NCBI GenBank assembly: GCA_050246115.1
Contig: JBFWWP010000042.1
Coordinates: forward strand, 1 to 40,789
Reading direction: 5' to 3'
DNA length: 40,789 nucleotides
Source: JBFWWP01 sp050246115
GTDB lineage: Bacteria > Planctomycetota > UBA8108 > UBA1146 > JAJFFE01
Shown here: positions 17,462-25,501 of the stretch, in pieces
Layout: every line of letters begins with the position of its first letter
Position numbering within the stretch: position 1 is the first letter of the stretch
Program-made: the position numbers and the translations under genes
Notes under the pieces: model-generated
Told to the model about the DNA's origin: nothing
The model's database searches: none
What the model saw: the letters and a program-made list of their open reading frames with translations, nothing else

Positions 17462-17802
17462 CGAACGCGTGCCTCCGTCGGGCAGCTTCAGCGCTGCACC
17501 CGTGTGGGCACGACGTCGCTGTGGCCGGGACCTGTCGACGCCGCAGCTCCGAGGACTCGTGCGCGGCGGCTCCTGGTTCATCGGCCGTCCACGGGGGCCG
17601 CTTGACGGCGTAACCCCAAAGGTCGGGCGCTCCTCCGGTGCCTGGACTCCGCCCGCTCGAACTCGCGCCCCCGGAGGGACTTCGGCGCCCTATCGAGCAC
17701 CGGCTTCGGTCGGGCCAGGGCGTGCTCGGAGGGTTCGCCGGGCAGCGCCCGGGCCCTTCCACTCACCCCCTGGGGGGATGCCCACGAGGGTGGGCCAGTC
17801 GA
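17462..17802. other. Intergenic region, 341 bp
   Basis: Lies between the prolyl oligopeptidase stop and the flippase start, both on the minus strand. GCCCAC-GAGG-GTGGGC (17780-17795) is a small hairpin just after the peptidase stop and may end that transcript. GGAGG at 17476-17472 serves the flippase. Nothing else is recognised. Confidence 0.4.
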
Positions 17803-20025
17803 CTACCGCGGGTCGTGGCCGGAAGGGTCTTCCATGCCCAGAGCCCGCGCGATGAAGGCGTACCGGTCGCTGATGTCGTCGATCAACTTCTTGGTTGGGG
17901 TACCGGCCCCGTGTCCGGCGCGCGACTCGATCCGAATCAAGATCGGGTTGCTGCACGCTTGCGCGGACTGCAAAGCCGCCGCGAACTTGAAGCTATGCGC
18001 GGGCACCACGCGATCGTCCCGATCGGCGGTCGTGAGCAGGGTGGTCGGGTAGCAACGGTTGGGCTCGATGTTGTGCAGCGGCGAGTAGGCGTAGAGCGCC
18101 TTGAACTCCTCGGGGTCGTCCGGCGAGCCGTAGTCGCTCTGCCAGGCCCAGCCGATCGTGAATTTGTGGAAGCGAAGCATGTCCATGACGCCGACCGAAG
18201 CCACGCAACAGCCGAAGAGATCGGGTCGCTGCAGCAGGCAGGCGCCGACGAGCAGGCCGCCGTTACTCCCGCCGGCGATCGCCAGCCGGCTCGGGCGGGT
18301 GTAGTCTTCGGCGATCAGCCACTCCGCCGCGGCGATGAAGTCGTCGAAGACGTTCTGCTTGCGTTCCTTGGTGCCCGCTTCGTGCCACTCTTCGCCATAC
18401 TCGCCGCCCCCCCGCAGGTTGACCACGGCATGAACGCCGCCGTGCTCCATCCACGTGACCGCCGACAGTGAGAACTGGGGCGTGAGCGAAACATTGAACC
18501 CGCCGTAACCGTAGAGGTAGACCGGGTTGTTGCCGTCGCGCACCAATCCCTTGCGGTACGTGAGGAACATGGGCACGCGGGTGCCGTCGCGGCTCGCGAA
18601 GAAGACTTGCTCGGTCGTGAACGCGGAGGGGTCGAAATCGACCTTCGGTTCGCGAAACACCGAGGCCTCGCCGGTGGCCACGTCGTAGCGGTAGATGACG
18701 GTCGGGGTGGTGAAGCCGGAGAAGGCGTAGAAGGTCTCCGAGCTATCGACGGTACCTTCGAAGCCGCTCGCGGAGCCGAGGCCCGGAAGTCCGACGGTTC
18801 GCGCTAGGGTGCCGCCGAGAGTGAACACTCGCGCTTCGGTGTGAGCGTCTCGGAGATACACCGCTACGAAGTGATCACCAACGCGGCTGACGCTCTCGAG
18901 CTTCTCGTCGGCTTCCGGGATCACCTCACGCCAATCGCTGGGCGCCGCCCGCGCGATATCGATGGCAACGAGCCTCCCTCGGGGCGCAGCGTCGTCCGTC
19001 ATGAACCAGAAGGTGCTCCCTTGGTTGCCGACGAAGCTGTAGTTCGCGGTGAAACCGGTGAGGAGTTCCACGACGGGCGGGTTCTCGGCCTGCGCGCTCG
19101 GCGTCCCACCCTGAGGACGCAGCGCTTGGTAGAACACGTTGTTCTCCGAACTGCTCCCGCGCCACACGTGGATGACCAAGTAGTCACCATCCTCCGTCAC
19201 CTGGGCGCCGAAGCCCCAGGTGCTCTCGTCCGGACGCTCGTACACCAGACGGTCTGTTGCTTGCGGGGTTCCGAGCCGGTGGTAGTACAGTTTCTGGTTG
19301 GCGTTCGCGCCTTGGAGCTCCGTGTCGCTGGTCGGCTCCGGGTAGCGGCTGTAGTAGAACCCTCGGTTGTCCGACGACCAGGAGATCCCCGAGAACTTCA
19401 CCCACCGAACTTCGTCGGCAGTCTGCTCTCCCGTGTCCACGTTCAAGACCTTCACGGTGCGCCAGTCGGAACCGCCGTCGGAGAGTGCGTACGCGAACCA
19501 ACGCCCGTCCCGGCTCGGGGCGTAGCCAGCCACGGAGACGGTGCCATCGGCGGACAGGGTGTTGGGGTCGAGCAGCACCCGCCCGGGTTCGTGGGTGGAG
19601 TCGGCGACGTGGATCACGCTCTGGTTCTGTAGACCATCGTTGCGGGTGAAGAAGTAGCGTCCGCCCTTGCGCTCCGGCAGCCCGAATCGTTCGTAGTCCC
19701 AGAGGTGCTCGAGCCGGCTTTCGAAGGCCTCCCGCAGCGGAATCGACGCGAGATAGTCGGCGGTGAACTCGCTCTGGGCCCGTACCCAGCGTTCGGTTGC
19801 GGGCGAGTCCGCGTCTTCGAGCCAACGGTAAGGGTCGGCGACGTCGACCCCGTGGAGCCGTTCGACCACATCTCCGCGCGGGCTCTCCGGGTACTCCGTG
19901 GGGTCGATGCGCGCGATGAGCGGGGCCATTGGGTGGGTCAAGGCGGGTCCTCCTGCACAGCCGGGGATCAAGAACAGCGTGCACCACCAGGCTCGGGTCA
20001 GCGAGCGACGCAGGAGACAGGGCAT
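17803..20025 (-). CDS. Prolyl oligopeptidase family serine peptidase (S9A), lipoprotein
   Basis: 740 residues. S9A enzymes cut short proline-containing peptides after proline. Order: lipoprotein signal (FLIPGC, cysteine 23); family N-terminus DPYRWLED (about 64-71); seven-bladed propeller to about 450; alpha/beta-hydrolase domain. Catalytic residues in view: GGSNGG (Ser587), ADRDDRVVP (Asp near 670-671), RAGHGAG (His705). GGGEYGEEWHEAG is the conserved S9A region before the nucleophile. The frame extends to 20247, but AAAGGG at 20035-20040 places the start at ATG 20025 (spacing 9) rather than the ATG at 20034, which it abuts. A lipobox implies anchoring in a membrane facing the periplasm, where it could help use peptides. 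Confidence 0.92.
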   Translation of the reverse strand: MPCLLRRSLTRAWWCTLFLIPGCAGGPALTHPMAPLIARIDPTEYPESPRGDVVERLHGVDVADPYRWLEDADSPATERWVRAQSEFTADYLASIPLREAFESRLEHLWDYERFGLPERKGGRYFFTRNDGLQNQSVIHVADSTHEPGRVLLDPNTLSADGTVSVAGYAPSRDGRWFAYALSDGGSDWRTVKVLNVDTGEQTADEVRWVKFSGISWSSDNRGFYYSRYPEPTSDTELQGANANQKLYYHRLGTPQATDRLVYERPDESTWGFGAQVTEDGDYLVIHVWRGSSSENNVFYQALRPQGGTPSAQAENPPVVELLTGFTANYSFVGNQGSTFWFMTDDAAPRGRLVAIDIARAAPSDWREVIPEADEKLESVSRVGDHFVAVYLRDAHTEARVFTLGGTLARTVGLPGLGSASGFEGTVDSSETFYAFSGFTTPTVIYRYDVATGEASVFREPKVDFDPSAFTTEQVFFASRDGTRVPMFLTYRKGLVRDGNNPVYLYGYGGFNVSLTPQFSLSAVTWMEHGGVHAVVNLRGGGEYGEEWHEAGTKERKQNVFDDFIAAAEWLIAEDYTRPSRLAIAGGSNGGLLVGACLLQRPDLFGCCVASVGVMDMLRFHKFTIGWAWQSDYGSPDDPEEFKALYAYSPLHNIEPNRCYPTTLLTTADRDDRVVPAHSFKFAAALQSAQACSNPILIRIESRAGHGAGTPTKKLIDDISDRYAFIARALGMEDPSGHDPR

Positions 20026-20335
20026 TTGCAACATCCCTTTCGCAGGAGCCAGCACACGGTGCGGGTCGGCAAACTCGGTCGACGGCCGGAGAGTGCCACA
20101 ACGGCCCGCGCTCCTCAAGGCACGGCCGCCGGTCGCGTGCGGAGACCGGTCGGCGCACGCCTTGTTTTGACGCGCTCGCAAGGATCGCGCAGGATGGCGG
20201 GCGGCGGTTGGCCGAACTGCGGTCACGGAACTCGATGAACTCGTCAAGGGCCGAAGTGGCGGCGTTGCTCGGGAAGCCGGCTACGGTCGGGTCGGGTGGG
20301 ACGGGTCGCGGCGTGAAGGGGGTCGCTAGCAACCG
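20026..20335. other. Divergent intergenic region, 310 bp
   Basis: Separates the peptidase (-) from the glycoside hydrolase (+). It contains the nested inverted repeat at 20116-20164 and a weak plus-strand promoter candidate (TTGACG at 20167, CAGGAT at 20190). AAGGGGG at 20317 lies 12 nt before the hydrolase ATG, a long spacing for a ribosome site. No small gene is seen. Confidence 0.4.
20116..20164. repeat. Nested inverted repeat in a divergent promoter region
   Basis: Outer arms CAAGGC (20116-20121) and GCCTTG (20159-20164) enclose inner arms CCGGTC (20129-20134) and GACCGG (20144-20149) around a 9-nt loop. It could be an operator for either flanking gene or part of a leader. Confidence 0.4.
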
Positions 20336-21931
20336 ATGAACACTGCAGCGCCCGCGATCGCCGCGGGCCGTCGGCTCTGGGTTGGCATCCCCGGGCTTCG
20401 ACTGACGGCCGCAGTTCGTGCCCACCTGGAGCGAGTCCGCCCGGGCGGGATCGTGCTGTTTGCTCGGAACCTCGACGGCGCAACTCAGGCCCAAGGCTTG
20501 ATTGCAGAACTGCGCGACTTGCTCGGTGCCGCTACGCACATTGCGATCGACCAAGAGGGTGGGCGGGTCGTGCGTTTCACGCGGGACCTGACGGTGTTCC
20601 CCGGGAACGCGGCCCTGGGGGCGGTCGCCGAGCGGGATCTACCCGGCGCCATCGCGCTCGCTCGCCGCCAGGGGGAACTCGGCGGTCGGGAGTTGCGCGC
20701 AGTCGGTGTGGACGTCAACTTCGCCCCGGTCGCCGACCTCTCCGCCCGCGCCGACAACCCAGTGGTCGCGGACCGCTCGTTCGGGCGTGACCCGCAGTGC
20801 GTGGCCGCACTCGTGGCCGCTTTCGTCGAAGGCCAGCGGGCGGCCGGTGTACGCACGACGCTCAAGCATTTCCCAGGACTCGGGGGCGCCCGGGTCGATC
20901 CGCACGTCGAGCTGCCGCAGATCGACGGACCGTTCGAGTCGTCGGCGCTCGCACCGTTCCGCGCGGGGCTCGCCGCCGGTGCGGAACTCGTGATGACCAC
21001 GCACGTTTGTTTTCCCGCCATCGACGTCGTCCCCGTCACCTTCTCGGCGTCCGTGGTGAGGGACCGGCTGCGTGGGCGCCTCGGGTTTCGTGGGGTCGTC
21101 GTGAGCGATGCGCTCGAGATGGCGGGGGTTGCGCGCCACTTCGGTCTCGCGGAGATCATCCAGCGCACCGCCGCGGCGGGTCACGACGTTCTGTGTCTCG
21201 GGAGCGACGACGCAACGCTCCAGGAGCAGGCGCACGCGGTGCTCACGGATGGCTATCGGGCCGCCGCCGAATGGGTGGGAGACGTGCCGGCCACGGACGC
21301 ACGGCTCGACACGTTGGCTCGACGCGCAATGGGTTCCCCGCTCGAGGCCGGCGGCGCGGACAGTCGTGCGGCGGGCGCGGTCGAACTCGCCGACGCGCAG
21401 TTCGAACCCGGGCGAGCACTCGCGGCCGAGATCGCGTGGCGTGCGCTCCGGGTAGTCGACGATCCGCTGGGTCTGCTGCCGCTACGGCCGAACGCCGGCG
21501 ACACCGATCCGTCCAAGTCGCGCCGCCCGGTCGTTGCCCTGCCGTGTCTCGCGGCGCGGACGCTGGCCGAAGACCGCCTGCGCGGCGAGCGGCTCGAGGT
21601 GTTGCGCGAGGGTCTTGGTTCGGCCGCGACGATCGCCGACTATGACAGTGAGCCCGGCCCGGCCGATGTGGTTGCGCTCGCCCGACTCGCGATCGACACC
21701 GAGGTGCTGGTGCTGGTGTCGTTCGACGTCCGCTTCTCACCCGCGCGTCGGGCGCTCGCTCAGCACGCGCTCCAATGGAACCCGCGAGTGGTCTTTGTGC
21801 TGCTCTCGGACTTGCACGATCTCGGGGCCTTGCCCGCCGGCCACCGAGCGACGACCGTCGTAGCGCACGGCTTTCGTCGCGTGCATCAAGTCGCCGTGCT
21901 TCGCGCCCTGCTCGGGGAACCGGGGAGCTGA
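20336..21931 (+). CDS. Glycoside hydrolase family 3 (NagZ-like beta-hexosaminidase)
   Basis: 531 residues. The first 350 form a family 3 TIM barrel: PGGIVLFARN, IDQEGGRVVRF (71-81), DVNFAPVADL (126-135), KHFPG (177-181), and the nucleophile Asp258 in VVSDALEM. The NagZ-type Asp-His pair is present as DPH (188-190), but the usual KHFPGHG reads KHFPGLG, so one loop histidine is replaced. NagZ enzymes remove N-acetylglucosamine from cell-wall fragments during recycling; activity on other beta-glucosaminides is possible. Residues 390-531 form a C-terminal alpha/beta domain absent from the short proteobacterial NagZ. There is no signal peptide, so it is cytoplasmic. The start context is weak. The stop codon lies inside the left arm of a long palindrome. 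Confidence 0.88.
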   Translation: MNTAAPAIAAGRRLWVGIPGLRLTAAVRAHLERVRPGGIVLFARNLDGATQAQGLIAELRDLLGAATHIAIDQEGGRVVRFTRDLTVFPGNAALGAVAERDLPGAIALARRQGELGGRELRAVGVDVNFAPVADLSARADNPVVADRSFGRDPQCVAALVAAFVEGQRAAGVRTTLKHFPGLGGARVDPHVELPQIDGPFESSALAPFRAGLAAGAELVMTTHVCFPAIDVVPVTFSASVVRDRLRGRLGFRGVVVSDALEMAGVARHFGLAEIIQRTAAAGHDVLCLGSDDATLQEQAHAVLTDGYRAAAEWVGDVPATDARLDTLARRAMGSPLEAGGADSRAAGAVELADAQFEPGRALAAEIAWRALRVVDDPLGLLPLRPNAGDTDPSKSRRPVVALPCLAARTLAEDRLRGERLEVLREGLGSAATIADYDSEPGPADVVALARLAIDTEVLVLVSFDVRFSPARRALAQHALQWNPRVVFVLLSDLHDLGALPAGHRATTVVAHGFRRVHQVAVLRALLGEPGS

Positions 21932-22112
21932 GGAGTCGCCCAAGAATCACTTCACCCACTTGCTCGTCGCTTCGGGCCATCTTCGACCGATCCGAGAACC
22001 TCGAAATCCTCACAGGAATTCAGGCTACGCTTCCGGTTCCGAGCTTTCCCGATCGGCCGAATCTGACCCAAATCGACGCTAAGATGTCGAAGTCACTCTT
22101 GGGCGACTCCTG
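21930..22112. repeat. 183-bp imperfect palindrome (MITE-like or structured RNA)
   Basis: Outer arms 21930-21953 and 22089-22112 are 24 nt each and match at 21 of 24 positions, including 15 in a row (TCTTGGGCGACTCCT in the right arm). Inner arms 21983-21992 (TCGACCGATC) and 22051-22060 (GATCGGCCGA) match at 9 of 10. The stretches between the arms are almost equal in length (29 and 28 nt) and also pair in part, so the whole element can fold as one long hairpin. It is visibly less GC-rich than the genes around it. It sits between the convergent hydrolase and peroxidase genes, overlapping the hydrolase stop codon. It may end both transcripts. Confidence 0.7.
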
Positions 22113-22180
22113 AGCGGAGTTCGAGCACCACTGGGCTCGAGCGCAGCTCCCCTTGCCGAGGACCGTTCTCCGAGCGAGCG

Positions 22181-22681
22181 CTACTTCGCCGCGTTCAAGG
22201 CGGCGTCGTAGTTCGGTTCCTGGGCGATCTCCGTCACGTACTCGACGTGTTTGATGGTGTCGTCGGGACCGATCACGAACACGGCGCGGCATAGAAAGCG
22301 ATCCAGGGGGCCGCCGGCGATGAGGCACCCGTAGGCGCGTCCGAAGCTCGCTTCGCGGTGGTCGCTGCCGGTCTGCACGTGGCTCGCGCCATTGGCTGCG
22401 CACCAGCGCTTCTGCGCCATGGGCAAATCGACGCTGACGCCGATGACGACCGCGTTCGCGAGCTTCGCCGCCGCATCGTTGAAACGCTTCATTTCCACGT
22501 CGCACACTGGGGTGTCCAACGATGGCACCGCGCAAAGGATGCGCGTCTTGCCCCGATGCGTGGCGAGGCTACAGTCGCTCATGTCTTGCATCTGCAGTTT
22601 GAAATCCGGAGCTCTCTGTCCGACCCGAACCGGCTCGCCGACGAGTTGCACGGGGTTTCCCTTGAGAGTGACCTGCGGCAT
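22181..22681 (-). CDS. tpx: Thiol peroxidase
   Basis: 166-residue atypical 2-Cys peroxiredoxin that reduces hydrogen and alkyl peroxides using thioredoxin. Peroxidatic Cys60 is in SLDTPVCDVEM and resolving Cys94 in KRWCAANGA; both positions and the length match Tpx of E. coli type. Residues GQRAPDF and GVSVDLPMAQKRWC are family signatures. The frame is open much further upstream, but that part is a shadow of bioY; ATG 22681 is preceded by AAAGGA 8 nt away. The start shares its A with the bioY stop (TAATG), so translation is coupled. The grouping with a Rieske protein suggests an oxidative-stress link, which is inference. Confidence 0.95.
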   Translation of the reverse strand: MPQVTLKGNPVQLVGEPVRVGQRAPDFKLQMQDMSDCSLATHRGKTRILCAVPSLDTPVCDVEMKRFNDAAAKLANAVVIGVSVDLPMAQKRWCAANGASHVQTGSDHREASFGRAYGCLIAGGPLDRFLCRAVFVIGPDDTIKHVEYVTEIAQEPNYDAALNAAK

Positions 22682-23277
22682 TACGATGTCCTTTCCGAGA
22701 AGTGGAGTGCCCGGCCGATCCGCCAGCCGAGAGGCAGCAGCGCGGTTGCGAGGGCGATCTTGACCACCGCTCCCGAAAGGAACGGTGTAAAGCCGGTCGC
22801 CAGCGCCGTGGTGACGCTGCCGGTGAGAATCGTTAGCCACGTGCAGCCGCCGACGAAGATGATGGCCGTGCCCAAGCCCATGGCAGCCAGAGTGCGGCCA
22901 TGGGTTCGATCCCAACCTCGCTGAGCGAGCTGGCCGGTGACCCAAGCGGCGGGCACGAACGACAGCAGGTACCCGCCGGTCGGACCGAGTAGATAGCCGG
23001 GGCCGGCGCCGGCCGCGAATACCGGGAGGCCCGCGATCCCTTCGAGAAGGTAGAGCGTCACGGCTGACGCCGCCCGCCACCCGCCGAGAAGCATGCCGAG
23101 GAGCAGCACGCCGAAGGTTTGCCCCGTGACGGGCACCGGGCTGAACGGGACCGGAAACGAGACACGTGCGCACGCCGCCAGGAAGAGCGAGCCGCCGGCA
23201 ATGACCGCCAGGTCATAGGCCAGCCCATATTCTCGCGCCATCTGCGGCAGCTCCACCGCCACCGGTTGTCGAGTCAT
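22681..23277 (-). CDS. bioY: Biotin transporter BioY
   Basis: 198-residue membrane protein, the substrate-binding S component of a biotin ECF transporter. Six helices are expected. Typical motifs are PVPFSPVPVTGQTFGVLLLG, LYLLEGIAGLPVFAAG and GPTGGYLLSFVPAAW. No energising ATPase (BioM or EcfA) or T component (BioN or EcfT) is nearby, so it either borrows a shared module or acts alone, as reported for some BioY proteins. It lies 19 bp after the Rieske gene and overlaps tpx by one base. No biotin-synthesis gene is present in the window. Confidence 0.93.
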   Translation of the reverse strand: MTRQPVAVELPQMAREYGLAYDLAVIAGGSLFLAACARVSFPVPFSPVPVTGQTFGVLLLGMLLGGWRAASAVTLYLLEGIAGLPVFAAGAGPGYLLGPTGGYLLSFVPAAWVTGQLAQRGWDRTHGRTLAAMGLGTAIIFVGGCTWLTILTGSVTTALATGFTPFLSGAVVKIALATALLPLGWRIGRALHFSERTS

Positions 23278-23296
23278 CGAGTTTCTCCCATCGAGT

Positions 23297-23656
23297 TCAC
23301 GTTGCTTCGCTCGACGCGGGTCGAGTCCGTTCGTTGTCGTGCAGAACGATCACCAGGTCGGCACCCTCCACTTGCACGCGATAGTGGGCGACCGCCACTT
23401 CCGGGAAGCCGACGGACTTCCCCGTCGTGACGTCGAAACCCCAGTCGTGCCAGGGGCAGTACACATATTGCCCGTCGCAGAACCCGCGCGCGAGGGGACC
23501 GCCATTGTGGGGACAACGGTTGTCGATGGCGTGGTACTCCGCGCCCACCTGGAACACGGCCACTTCGTGATTACCGGCACGGACCACGGTGCCGGATCCA
23601 GCGAGGACCGAAGCCCGCGGGAGCCGAATCTCAGAGTGTTGCGACTCGGCCTCCAC
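23297..23656 (-). CDS. Rieske 2Fe-2S ferredoxin (NirD-like)
   Basis: 119 residues, a single soluble Rieske domain. The cluster ligands are Cys48 and His50 in NRCPHNGGPL and Cys67 and His70 in YCPWHDWGFD. The DWGF variant and the short length fit small electron-transfer Rieske proteins, such as ferredoxins of dioxygenases or the nitrite-reductase small subunit, rather than a membrane-bound bc1 subunit. There is no signal or membrane helix. First gene of an operon with bioY and tpx. No oxygenase or reductase partner is encoded nearby, so its redox partner is unknown. Upstream lie 11-bp direct repeats and a TATACT box. Confidence 0.92.
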   Translation of the reverse strand: MEAESQHSEIRLPRASVLAGSGTVVRAGNHEVAVFQVGAEYHAIDNRCPHNGGPLARGFCDGQYVYCPWHDWGFDVTTGKSVGFPEVAVAHYRVQVEGADLVIVLHDNERTRPASSEAT

Positions 23657-23730
23657 GCGCTGGTGTGCTCCTCGTCGACTCGGGTTCTGGGATCCGTGTG
23701 CGGTCCATTGCGGGCTCGCCTTGGGGTACG

Positions 23731-23762
23731 CCTGAGTTCGTCCTGAATTCGTCCTGAATTCG
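23731..23762 (-). promoter_or_regulatory. Tandem 11-bp direct repeats upstream of the Rieske operon
   Basis: TTCGTCCTGAA occurs twice head to tail (23737-23747, 23748-23758), continues into TTCG (23759-23762) and is preceded by a partial copy CCTGAG (23731-23736). The period is about one helical turn and each junction creates GAATTC-like symmetry. Located 75-106 bp upstream of the Rieske ATG, it looks like a regulator-binding site. Confidence 0.5.
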
Positions 23763-23831
23763 CTGTCGCGAGACCGTGAGGAGTCGCCGGGCTTCGACTC
23801 GACGCCGCCGTGGAGTGCGCGCGGATCGAGG

Positions 23832-23860
23832 TTGTCTCGCGATCGAGGGGGGAGTATAGC
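23832..23860 (+). promoter_or_regulatory. Promoter of the DUF4105 gene, overlapping a divergent -10
   Basis: Plus strand: TTGTCT (23832-23837), 17-bp spacer, TATAGC (23855-23860), then 8 nt (GGGGCACC) to the ATG at 23869. On the minus strand the same bases read TATACT (23858-23853), a -10 candidate for the Rieske operon, giving a shared core for both directions. Confidence 0.45.
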
Positions 23861-23868
23861 GGGGCACC

Positions 23869-25320
23869 ATGGAGAACAAAACGACAGGAACGACAGGATC
23901 GTGCGACGGTCTCGGCCACGATCTCGAGCGGGTCGCCGTGCGCACGTCGCGGAGCGAGTTCCAGGCGGTCGGCCTCTCGTCCCGCTGCCGCGGGACCGGC
24001 CCGCGCTGGACCGCTCGACTCTGCGCGGTCCTGGTGCTGTGGGGGGGCGTCACGCCGCTCGCAGCGCAAAGCAGCCCGCCAGACCCCAGCGGTTCCGTGT
24101 CGTCCCTGCGCCAGCGGGCCCAGAGCACGGAGTTCGTGCTCTTGACCGCGTCGCCGGGCGCGCAGATTTGGGAGCACTACGGCCACAACGAGATCGTGGC
24201 CTTCGACGTGGGCTCCGGCAAGGCGCTCTCGTACAACTATGGCGTGTTCGATATGGAGCGCCCCGGGTTCTACCGCGACTTCTTCTTCGGGGACTGGCAG
24301 TACCGCGTTGGGGTCTTTTCCGTCGAGTACCACCTCGAAGAGTATCGCCGCGCCGGGCGCACGGTTTGGCTACAGCATCTCGAGTTGAACGTCGAACAGC
24401 GCGCCCAGCTGCTGCACTTCTTGGAAGAGAACGCCAAGGAGGAAAACGCGTGGTATCGATACCACTACTACCTCGACAATTGCTCCACGCGGGTGCGCGA
24501 CGCGCTCGACCAGGTCCTCGGCGGGCGCATTCGAGCGGCGACTGTCGGGCTGCCCGGGTCGCCCCCGATCGGGGGGGACCCAGCGGACACGGTCAGCTTC
24601 CGCTACCACACGCTCCGCTTGAGTGGACATCTCACTGCGAGCGGACTCCTCGCGTACTTCGGCACGATGTTGGTGTTCGGTACGCCGATCGAGCGCCCCA
24701 TCTCGGTGTGGGAGGAGATGTTCATCCCGATGGTGGTGCGCGATGCGGTTCGACGCGTCACGGTGGTGAACGAATGGGGTGCCGAGGTACCGCTCGTCGA
24801 CCGTGAGGAGACGATTCCGCCGGGTGCTCGACCGCGAGACCCACCGGCGCCACCCTCGTGGATCTTGCCGTGTGCCGCTGTAGGTATCTTCGCCGCGCTG
24901 TTGCTCGTGCTCTTGGCGAGGGCGGCTCCCCGAAGAAGGGTGGCGTGGGGAGCGTTCGTTCTCGGGGCGACCTTCGTGTCGTTTACGATCGGGGTCTGCG
25001 GCGTTTTCATCGACGCGGTCTGGGCCCTCACGCGCCACGAGTCGGCTCACGCCAACGTCAACGTGCTCTACTTCACCCCGTTGGCGTTGCTGCTGGCGCT
25101 CGTCACGCCGTTTGCCGCGAGCGGTCGACCGGGCGCCTTGCGCTGGGCACGCGGCCTGGCGTTGATCACCCTCGGCCTGACGTTTCTCGGACTCCTTCTC
25201 GAGTGGATCCCGGCGTTTGCGCAGACGAACGGCCCATTGCTCGCGCTCGTGCTCCCGCTGCACGCGGCTCTGGCCTTCGTTTGGCTGCGCTGGCCGCGCG
25301 CAACCATAACGGGCCGCTGA
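23869..25320 (+). CDS. DUF4105 (Lnb-type) protein with C-terminal membrane region
   Basis: 483 residues. After a long basic N-terminus and a signal-like segment (LCAVLVLWGGVTPLAAQ, about 51-67) comes a DUF4105 domain, about 85-300. It carries the family's papain-like or NlpC/P60-like pattern: IWEHYGHNEI (His103 and His106) and DNCSTRVRDAL (Cys205). Five membrane helices follow (about 331-350, 360-382, 398-416, 427-447, 455-473). The catalytic-type domain would lie outside the cytoplasm, anchored by the helices. The activity of the family is not established to my knowledge; hydrolysis of a peptide or lipid ester bond is plausible. No Shine-Dalgarno; the ATG lies 8 nt after a TATAGC box. The 50-residue leader before the signal segment is unusual, so a later start is possible. 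Confidence 0.82.
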   Translation: MENKTTGTTGSCDGLGHDLERVAVRTSRSEFQAVGLSSRCRGTGPRWTARLCAVLVLWGGVTPLAAQSSPPDPSGSVSSLRQRAQSTEFVLLTASPGAQIWEHYGHNEIVAFDVGSGKALSYNYGVFDMERPGFYRDFFFGDWQYRVGVFSVEYHLEEYRRAGRTVWLQHLELNVEQRAQLLHFLEENAKEENAWYRYHYYLDNCSTRVRDALDQVLGGRIRAATVGLPGSPPIGGDPADTVSFRYHTLRLSGHLTASGLLAYFGTMLVFGTPIERPISVWEEMFIPMVVRDAVRRVTVVNEWGAEVPLVDREETIPPGARPRDPPAPPSWILPCAAVGIFAALLLVLLARAAPRRRVAWGAFVLGATFVSFTIGVCGVFIDAVWALTRHESAHANVNVLYFTPLALLLALVTPFAASGRPGALRWARGLALITLGLTFLGLLLEWIPAFAQTNGPLLALVLPLHAALAFVWLRWPRATITGR

Positions 25321-25501
25321 AGGTTGCTGCCGAGCCCTTCGGTCTTTACCGAGAATTGTTCTGAGCGTGAACCCACGGACTTCCGGCTCCGGGGCGTTGA
25401 TTCGTCCTGCGGTCCCCGCTATGCCTGCAGCCCTGTCTGCGGGGTTCGATTCGACGGTGATCGAGGGCGGTGGCCCGGTCGTTCTCGGAGGGAGGTCCCA
25501 C

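Noticed and set aside
17766..17777. CCCCCTGGGGGG as a hairpin after the peptidase gene
   Set aside because: The palindrome leaves no room for a loop, so it cannot form a stable stem by itself.
22682..23173. N-terminal extension of tpx
   Set aside because: It is an out-of-frame reading of bioY; the family length and AAAGGA site fix the start at 22681.
23777..23788. TGAGGAGTCGCC shared with the left arm of the 183-bp palindrome (21929-21940)
   Set aside because: Only 12 bases match and the surrounding sequence does not pair or align, so it is probably chance.
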